Below, one piece after another: positions 20,270 through 24,561 of a DNA stretch of 24,561 nt; positions within the stretch are counted from its first letter, which is position 1, and each line of letters opens with the position of its first letter. The DNA is from a virus: positions 1 to 24,561 of the IMG/VR virus record IMGVR_UViG_3300024358_000329; one strand, written 5' to 3'. The position numbers and the translations under genes are program-made. Under the pieces are notes generated by a model. That model was not told where the DNA came from, searched no databases, and saw only the letters and a program-made list of their open reading frames with translations.

Positions 20270-20604
20270 TACTTGTAATCGCCTTTTTCTATATGTTTTT
20301 CTTGTTCATCTGCAATGCGTTTGGCAAGATCGATTAATTTTTCTTTGGGGAATTTTTCTTCTTTATCTTTAATATCAAATTTATCGCAATAATGTCCTAC
20401 TGCTGTTTCAATAGGTCTAATGTATATTTTAAATACGTGAGGATTACCCTTGTGTTCTCTATGTTTTTTAATGGCAGGGAAGAAGTGCTGATCTAAAATT
20501 CCTGTATCGTTGTCAATAAAGAACTTTAAATCGTCTAACCAGTCAATATCTTGCTGGTCGTCTTTTGGTGCACCAATAGGGCTAAACATTTCTTTCAATA
20601 ACAT
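20269..20604 (-). CDS. Conserved hypothetical protein, leader-bearing
   Basis: A 111-aa protein starting MLLKEMFSPIGAPKDD, then DIDWLDDLKFFIDND, FFPAIKKHREHKGNP, IYIRPIETAVGHYCDKFDI, KFPKEKLIDLAKRIADEQEKHIEKGDYK. It is helical, acidic and basic in turn, and soluble. I recall close relatives in marine T4-like phages, without known function. Upstream are a GATAAATA late promoter motif and a hairpin that pairs the start codon region, so expression is probably restricted to late infection. It overlaps the next gene by one base (TAATG). Confidence 0.72.
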   Translation of the reverse strand: MLLKEMFSPIGAPKDDQQDIDWLDDLKFFIDNDTGILDQHFFPAIKKHREHKGNPHVFKIYIRPIETAVGHYCDKFDIKDKEEKFPKEKLIDLAKRIADEQEKHIEKGDYK

Positions 20605-20629
20605 AGTATCTTCCGTAAGATGATACTAT
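20603..20629 (-). promoter_or_regulatory. Start-codon hairpin in the leader of the 111-aa gene
   Basis: Minus-strand ATAGTATC (20622-20629) and GATACTAT (20603-20610) form a perfect 8-bp stem. The 11-nt loop (20611-20621) carries the CGGAA ribosome site and the 3' arm ends in the AT of the ATG at 20604. A late transcript starting near 20623 would lack most of the 5' arm, so only read-through RNA would form the stem. Confidence 0.6.
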
Positions 20630-20636
20630 ATTTATC
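20629..20636 (-). promoter_or_regulatory. Late promoter-like motif GATAAATA (111-aa gene)
   Basis: Minus-strand GATAAATA in the 44-nt gap before the 111-aa gene, 25 nt from its ATG. It is preceded by TTTC, as in the copy at 21028, and overlaps the first base of the hairpin stem. Predicted start is near 20623. Confidence 0.62.
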
Positions 20637-20648
20637 GAAAGTTTACTG

Positions 20649-21023
20649 TTAGCAATTATAACGGACCGCAATAATTTGGCCGTCTTCGATGTGGTATTTT
20701 GCGCGAATAAACACAAATTTTCCGGTAATATTTGTGCTTCTATTAGAATTTGAGCTATCTAAATCAAACGTTTCTGTATGAACGTCAAACCAATCATTAT
20801 CACCGGGGTGAAGTTCTAAAGTTGCTTGTAAAGCAATAGTACCTACAAATCCCTCAGTATGAAACAAGACAGTATGTATTCCGCTGCCGTTTTTATAATA
20901 TCCTGCGCCTCTGCTTTTATCGGAATAAAATACCGCATCTGCATCTGTGCCTGCATCATAATCTCTGTTATATGCAGAATGCACACTGATATTTTCTAAT
21001 AAATTAAAGGTTTCAAAGCTCAT
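20649..21023 (-). CDS. Small beta-rich structural-type protein
   Basis: A 124-aa protein, MSFETFNLLENISVHSAYN, followed by strand-rich sequence with ADAVFYSDKSRGAGYYKNGSG, IALQATLELHPGDNDWFDVHTE and GKFVFIRAKYHIEDG. The 'YSD...G.GYY...G.HTV..' and 'L...P...DWFD' patterns resemble small beta-sandwich virion proteins of marine phages as I recall them; the exact place in the virion is unknown. I chose the ATG at 21021-21023; a GTG precedes it by one codon. No ribosome site is visible, and GATAAATA ends only four bases before the ATG. Confidence 0.7.
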   Translation of the reverse strand: MSFETFNLLENISVHSAYNRDYDAGTDADAVFYSDKSRGAGYYKNGSGIHTVLFHTEGFVGTIALQATLELHPGDNDWFDVHTETFDLDSSNSNRSTNITGKFVFIRAKYHIEDGQIIAVRYNC

Positions 21024-21026
21024 CAC

Positions 21027-21707
21027 TTATTTATCGGAAATAACAAAGTTGTAGATTCGACCTACGACTTCCGAATTACGGAGTTTTAGCATCAGCAGAG
21101 TAGCTTCGTCTTCAACTAATACATACCTTCTATCCCAATTCCAGTCAGTGTTTAAAAACCAATTTTCTACAGCAGGTGTGCAAGTAACTTTACCATCTTG
21201 TTTCTTAAGCCAATCCAGATAACGTTGTTTTCCTTCTTTATCGCCTTTCATTTTGTGAGGTAATAGATATACTCTATAATTATACCTACCTTTGGGCAAT
21301 TTATCTACAGTGATATAATTTTGATTAGAATTTAATAGATCAATGCTAGAAGTACTAGGTTCAAACCGATGCCGTAAGATATATTCAAACGATGTAGAAA
21401 TTAAATCATAAAAAGAATTGTCGTTAGTGTATACGTCAATCAGACCACTTTCTATTCTTAGGCTATATAGATCTGCGGTATATTTTTTTAAAAATTGAAC
21501 AAACGGAAGAATAACATCTTTATTATGCCAAGCTCTTTGTTTAAAAGAAAAATGATTTGTGTCTGGATCTGGACCTAGACAAAATTGTTCTACTTCATCT
21601 AAATTTTTAGTTCTTAACAAGGCACAGCCTTCTATTGTAAAGCTGGCCTTGTATAACCATTTACCGTAAAATTTACGAGTTGTCTGTTTGGTCTTCTGTG
21701 ATAGCAT
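21027..21707 (-). CDS. Conserved hypothetical protein
   Basis: A 226-aa protein starting MLSQKTKQTTRKFYGKWLYKASF, with FEYILRHRFEPSTSSIDLL in the middle, a basic hinge (YRVYLLPHKMKGDKEGKQRY) and a well-marked C-terminal block TPAVENWFLNTDWNWDRRYVL and EDEATLLMLKLRNSEVVGRIY. This C-terminal block is strongly conserved in relatives I recall from marine phages, suggesting a binding or catalytic site around DWNWDRRY. No named family is known to me. The start lies 35 nt inside the clpA-like gene and the stop adjoins the next gene's start region. Confidence 0.7.
   Translation of the reverse strand: MLSQKTKQTTRKFYGKWLYKASFTIEGCALLRTKNLDEVEQFCLGPDPDTNHFSFKQRAWHNKDVILPFVQFLKKYTADLYSLRIESGLIDVYTNDNSFYDLISTSFEYILRHRFEPSTSSIDLLNSNQNYITVDKLPKGRYNYRVYLLPHKMKGDKEGKQRYLDWLKKQDGKVTCTPAVENWFLNTDWNWDRRYVLVEDEATLLMLKLRNSEVVGRIYNFVISDK
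21028..21035 (-). promoter_or_regulatory. Late promoter-like motif GATAAATA adjoining an ATG
   Basis: Minus-strand GATAAATA overlaps the stop codon of the 226-aa gene and ends four bases before the ATG at 21023. With T4 spacing the start base falls within one base of that ATG. No Shine-Dalgarno sequence is visible. Confidence 0.45.
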
Positions 21708-24030
21708 CCGATTCTACCTTAGCTTCTTCAGCGGCCCGTTGTGCTCTGAGTGCTTTCTTTTCTTCTTTAGTTAATGGTTTAGGAATTTCTGCAACTGTAA
21801 AGTCTAGTTTATCATCAACAATATCTACAGTTACTCGACCACCATTAACTAGATCGCCAAACAGCACACGACGACTTAAAGGACTTTTAACTTCGTTATC
21901 GATAATACGAGCCAACGGGCGAGCACCCATTTTCTTATCATAACCTTTATCTGCTAACCAACGAGTAGCTTTAGCTGTAAGAACAATTTCAATTCCTTTA
22001 TCTTTAAGTTGACCGTTGAGATCGCCAATAAATTTCTTGACAATTTGTTCAACAACTTTTTCGCTAAGTTTATTGAATTTAATTACAGCGTCAAGACGAT
22101 TGCGGAATTCAGGAGCAAAGAATTTTTTAATTGCTTTATCATCTTCGCCGTCGCGTTCTAGTTCGCCGAATCCAATGGTATTACGTTCGTTATCGGCAGC
22201 ACCTAGGTTAGATGTCATAATAAGAATTGTATTTCGACCATCTGCTTGTTTACCATTTGATCCTGTAACAAACCCGTTATCCATAAAAGCAAGAAGAATG
22301 TTAGAAACATCTGGATGTGCTTTTTCGATTTCGTCTAACAATAAAATAGAATTAGGTTGTTCTTGCAGTTTAGTAATTAACTGACCTGCGTTATCTTCGT
22401 AACCAACATACCCTGGAGGAGCACCAATTAACCGTGCAACACTATGCTTCTCTTGATATTCGCCCATATCGAAACGAATAAGTTGCATACCCATCTTGTC
22501 TGCAAGTTGTTTAGCAGTTTCTGTTTTACCGCAACCTGTTGGGCCTAAGAATAAGAATGAACCAATTGGTTTGTTAGGTGCTTTCATACCTGCTTGTGCA
22601 ACCATAACTTTGTCAAGCAATGTGTCAACAGCTTTATCCTGACCGTAAACAACGGATTTCATTTGTGCATCTAATCCTGAAAGATTTTTGCTTTCTTTTT
22701 GTGCTACAGTCTCTAAAGGCATATTGATCATCTTGCTAAGTTCGTATGTAACTTGTTCGATGTCAACAATTTGATCAATGCCGTCCATTGCTTCGTCGTC
22801 TTTAAGTTTGTAACGAGCCGCAGCACAGTCAATGATATCAATGGCCTTATCTGGAAGTTTCTTATCCGCCATATACTTGACAGATAATTTAACTGCTTGG
22901 TCAATAGCCGCATCACTAATTTTAACATTGTGATGTTGTTCATAATACTTTTTAAGACCTTTAAGAATCTTAATAGTGATTTCTGGAGTAGGTTCTTCAA
23001 TACTTACACGCTGGAATCGACGCATTAGAGCACGATCGCTTTCGAAGTATTTTCGATATTCTTCCCAGGTAGTAGATGCAATAAGTTTGATAATACCTTT
23101 GGTAAGAATAGGCTTAAGCATATTGGCCATATCGTTAGAACTTTGACTTGCAGCACCTGCACCGTTCATCATATGCGCTTCGTCGATAAAAAGAATAATT
23201 TTACCTTTCTTTTCAAGTGCTGATAAAACTGCTTTTAATCGCTCTTCAAAATCACCACGATATTTACTGCCAGCAAGCAATGAACTAATATCAAGTGTAT
23301 AAACTTGATGATCCTGAATGAATTTAGGGACTTTCTTTTCAAAGATCTTACGTGCAAGTCCTTCTGCAATAGCAGTCTTACCTACACCTGGATCACCTAC
23401 CATAAGAACGTTACTCTTATTACGTCGAGCTAGAACTAGTTGAATTTTTTCAATTTCATCATCACGACCAATAACAGGGTCAATCTTACGCTGCTTTGCT
23501 TTGAAGCTTAAATTTGTACAGAATTGATTTAAAATTCTATCTGCTTGATTTGTATTAACAACTTTATTTTCGCTCAATTCGACCTCTTCTTCCTGTACAA
23601 AATTTTCTTGGAAATATTTTACAAATTTTTCTTTAGTTACACCACCTTTTGTTAAGAAGTAAAAGGCAAAACTATTCTTTTCTGATAACACACTGATGAT
23701 TACATCGGCCACTTCCATTCGTTGACGGCCGCTAAACAACACCTGTGTAAAACAACGATTAAGCACACGTTCCACACTATTAGTTTTCTTTGGCTTAATA
23801 TTTGGATTTGAAATCTTGATATCGTTAAGATTATTTTTTAGATAATGTTCAAGATTAGTTTTAATAAAAGTTGAATCTGCACCAAAACTTTCTATAAGTT
23901 TGAATGATTCATCGTCGTTCATAATACCAAAAACAATATGTTCGATGGTAATATATTCGTGACCTAAGTCTTTTGCAACTCTAATAGAGTCTTCAAAAAT
24001 TTCTTGAAGTTGCTTACTTGGTTCGATCAT
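21673..24030 (-). CDS. clpA: ClpA-type AAA+ unfoldase
   Basis: A 785-aa double-ring AAA+ protein, close to E. coli ClpA (758 aa). Seen: an N-domain (EYITIEHIVFGIM), first ATPase with GDPGVGKT (212-219) and FIDEAHM (Walker B, about 281-287), second with GPTGCGKT (496-503) and LLDEIEKAHPD. It lacks the ClpB middle domain, which points to ClpA. An IGF tripeptide (619-621, TIGFGE) sits where ClpA carries its ClpP-docking loop, just before KFFAPEFRNRLD. It may therefore feed substrates to host ClpP. The C-terminus is an added Lys/Glu-rich tail. It follows a DnaJ-type gene by three bases. Confidence 0.93.
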   Translation of the reverse strand: MIEPSKQLQEIFEDSIRVAKDLGHEYITIEHIVFGIMNDDESFKLIESFGADSTFIKTNLEHYLKNNLNDIKISNPNIKPKKTNSVERVLNRCFTQVLFSGRQRMEVADVIISVLSEKNSFAFYFLTKGGVTKEKFVKYFQENFVQEEEVELSENKVVNTNQADRILNQFCTNLSFKAKQRKIDPVIGRDDEIEKIQLVLARRNKSNVLMVGDPGVGKTAIAEGLARKIFEKKVPKFIQDHQVYTLDISSLLAGSKYRGDFEERLKAVLSALEKKGKIILFIDEAHMMNGAGAASQSSNDMANMLKPILTKGIIKLIASTTWEEYRKYFESDRALMRRFQRVSIEEPTPEITIKILKGLKKYYEQHHNVKISDAAIDQAVKLSVKYMADKKLPDKAIDIIDCAAARYKLKDDEAMDGIDQIVDIEQVTYELSKMINMPLETVAQKESKNLSGLDAQMKSVVYGQDKAVDTLLDKVMVAQAGMKAPNKPIGSFLFLGPTGCGKTETAKQLADKMGMQLIRFDMGEYQEKHSVARLIGAPPGYVGYEDNAGQLITKLQEQPNSILLLDEIEKAHPDVSNILLAFMDNGFVTGSNGKQADGRNTILIMTSNLGAADNERNTIGFGELERDGEDDKAIKKFFAPEFRNRLDAVIKFNKLSEKVVEQIVKKFIGDLNGQLKDKGIEIVLTAKATRWLADKGYDKKMGARPLARIIDNEVKSPLSRRVLFGDLVNGGRVTVDIVDDKLDFTVAEIPKPLTKEEKKALRAQRAAEEAKVESDAITEDQTDNS

Positions 24031-24033
24031 TAT

Positions 24034-24561
24034 TTAGATTCCTTCTTTAAGTTGTTTAATCTGTTCGATTTGATTATTGTTTAAATTCTTAGGTATTAAT
24101 ACTTTAATTTTTAACATCAAATGACCTTTTTGTCTAGTCCTCATATTAGGAAGACCTTCTCCTGTTATCCGTAATGTTGTGTCTGGTTGTGTTCCTTGCG
24201 GAATGTTAATTGATAATTTTTTTAAATCTAACGTCGTTATCTCAACTGACGTTCCTAAAATTGCATCCCAAACAGATATTTCTTTTTCTAAAAATAGAGT
24301 TGCACCTTCTCGTCTAAAAATAGGATGGTCTGCAACAAATACATTTACTATAAGATCTCCGGGTCGAAGAGAAGGAATTGAACTGTCTCCCATACCTTCG
24401 TATCTAATTTGTTGACCGTGTTCTATTCCCTGAGGAATCTGAATGTTGATCATTTTAGGTTTTCCGCCCGGCATTGATAATTCGGCGGTAAAATCTTTAC
24501 CGTTTAGGACATCTTCTAATGTCACGGTTACGTTTATGTTTAGGGATTTGTTTTTCCTCAT
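24034..24561 (-). CDS. DnaJ/CbpA-type co-chaperone, C-terminal substrate-binding region (partial)
   Basis: The frame reaches the window edge with at least 175 codons. It matches the two beta-barrel C-terminal domains of DnaJ-family proteins: NINVTVTLEDVLNGK, then INIQIPQGIEHGQQIRYEGMGD, PGDLIVNVFVADHPIFRREG, and a second domain with SVWDAILGTSVEITTLD, INIPQGTQPDTTLRITGEGLP and GHLMLKIKVLIP. No CxxCxGxG zinc repeats are seen, so it is a type II (CbpA-like) protein. The Met at the edge corresponds to an internal position of relatives, so a J-domain probably lies outside the window. It would work with host DnaK and pairs with the ClpA-type gene. Confidence 0.85.
   Translation of the reverse strand: MRKNKSLNINVTVTLEDVLNGKDFTAELSMPGGKPKMINIQIPQGIEHGQQIRYEGMGDSSIPSLRPGDLIVNVFVADHPIFRREGATLFLEKEISVWDAILGTSVEITTLDLKKLSINIPQGTQPDTTLRITGEGLPNMRTRQKGHLMLKIKVLIPKNLNNNQIEQIKQLKEGI

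Noticed and set aside
1-24561. tRNA genes, CRISPR arrays, insertion sequences, attachment sites
   Set aside because: I saw no cloverleaf-like segment, repeat-spacer array, transposase or long direct repeat; gaps between genes are mostly under 90 nt and are accounted for.

Overview
The window looks like part of a large, lytic T4-like (myovirus-type) phage genome, most likely from seawater. The evidence is a set of recognisable T4-type proteins: family B DNA polymerase gp43, sliding clamp gp45, a DsbA-like DNA-binding protein and the start of a T4 RNase H/5'-3' exonuclease-type protein. Base composition is AT-rich. Genes are tightly packed with ATGA or TAATG overlaps, and every gene lies on the minus strand, so transcription runs from high to low coordinates. 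Many small proteins resemble families I associate with marine T4-like phages (cyanophages and phages of SAR11-like bacteria). The host cannot be read from the sequence and no photosynthesis genes are present. Family assignments rest on motif recognition, not on a database search.

Late-like block (24561 down to about 16306): C-terminal half of a DnaJ-type co-chaperone, a ClpA-type unfoldase that keeps a ClpP-docking IGF loop, two unknown or structural proteins, a 111-aa conserved protein, an NMN/cytidylyl-transferase-like protein, a basic protein, an A-type Fe-S carrier, a GH19 lysozyme/chitinase, a small Pro/Lys-rich protein and a Lys/Glu-rich protein. Four copies of GATAAATA (close to the T4 late promoter TATAAATA) sit just upstream of genes here; I noticed none elsewhere. 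Several otherwise unrelated proteins in this block share a short N-terminal leader that resembles the T4 capsid-targeting sequence. The block ends in a strong intrinsic terminator at 16256-16287.

Replication and modification block (16250 down to 1): a consensus sigma70-like promoter uses the terminator stem as its -35 region and drives dsbA, a membrane protein and gp43. A hairpin next to the gp43 ribosome binding site has the same layout (5-bp stem, 8-base loop) as the T4 gp43 translational operator. A second sigma70-like promoter precedes gp45. Then come a small protein, DpdA (a TGT-like base exchanger acting on DNA), an HNH endonuclease, a YdcH-like coiled-coil protein, a newly located 56-aa Cys-rich protein, several unknown proteins, a QueD-like protein, an Arg/Gly-tailed protein, a GT-B glycosyltransferase, FolE, a cupin, a xanthine/guanine phosphoribosyltransferase, two SGNH-hydrolase-like proteins, a HIT protein, small membrane and AbrB-like proteins, QueE, a DUF2061 membrane protein, a coiled-coil protein and the 5'-3' exonuclease start.

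Working together: FolE, QueD and QueE make a 7-deazaguanine base from GTP, and DpdA can swap it for guanine in phage DNA, as in phages that hide their DNA from host restriction enzymes. No QueC is present, so the modification may stop at 7-carboxy-7-deazaguanine unless QueC is encoded elsewhere or supplied by the host. The guanine phosphoribosyltransferase could recycle the displaced guanine.
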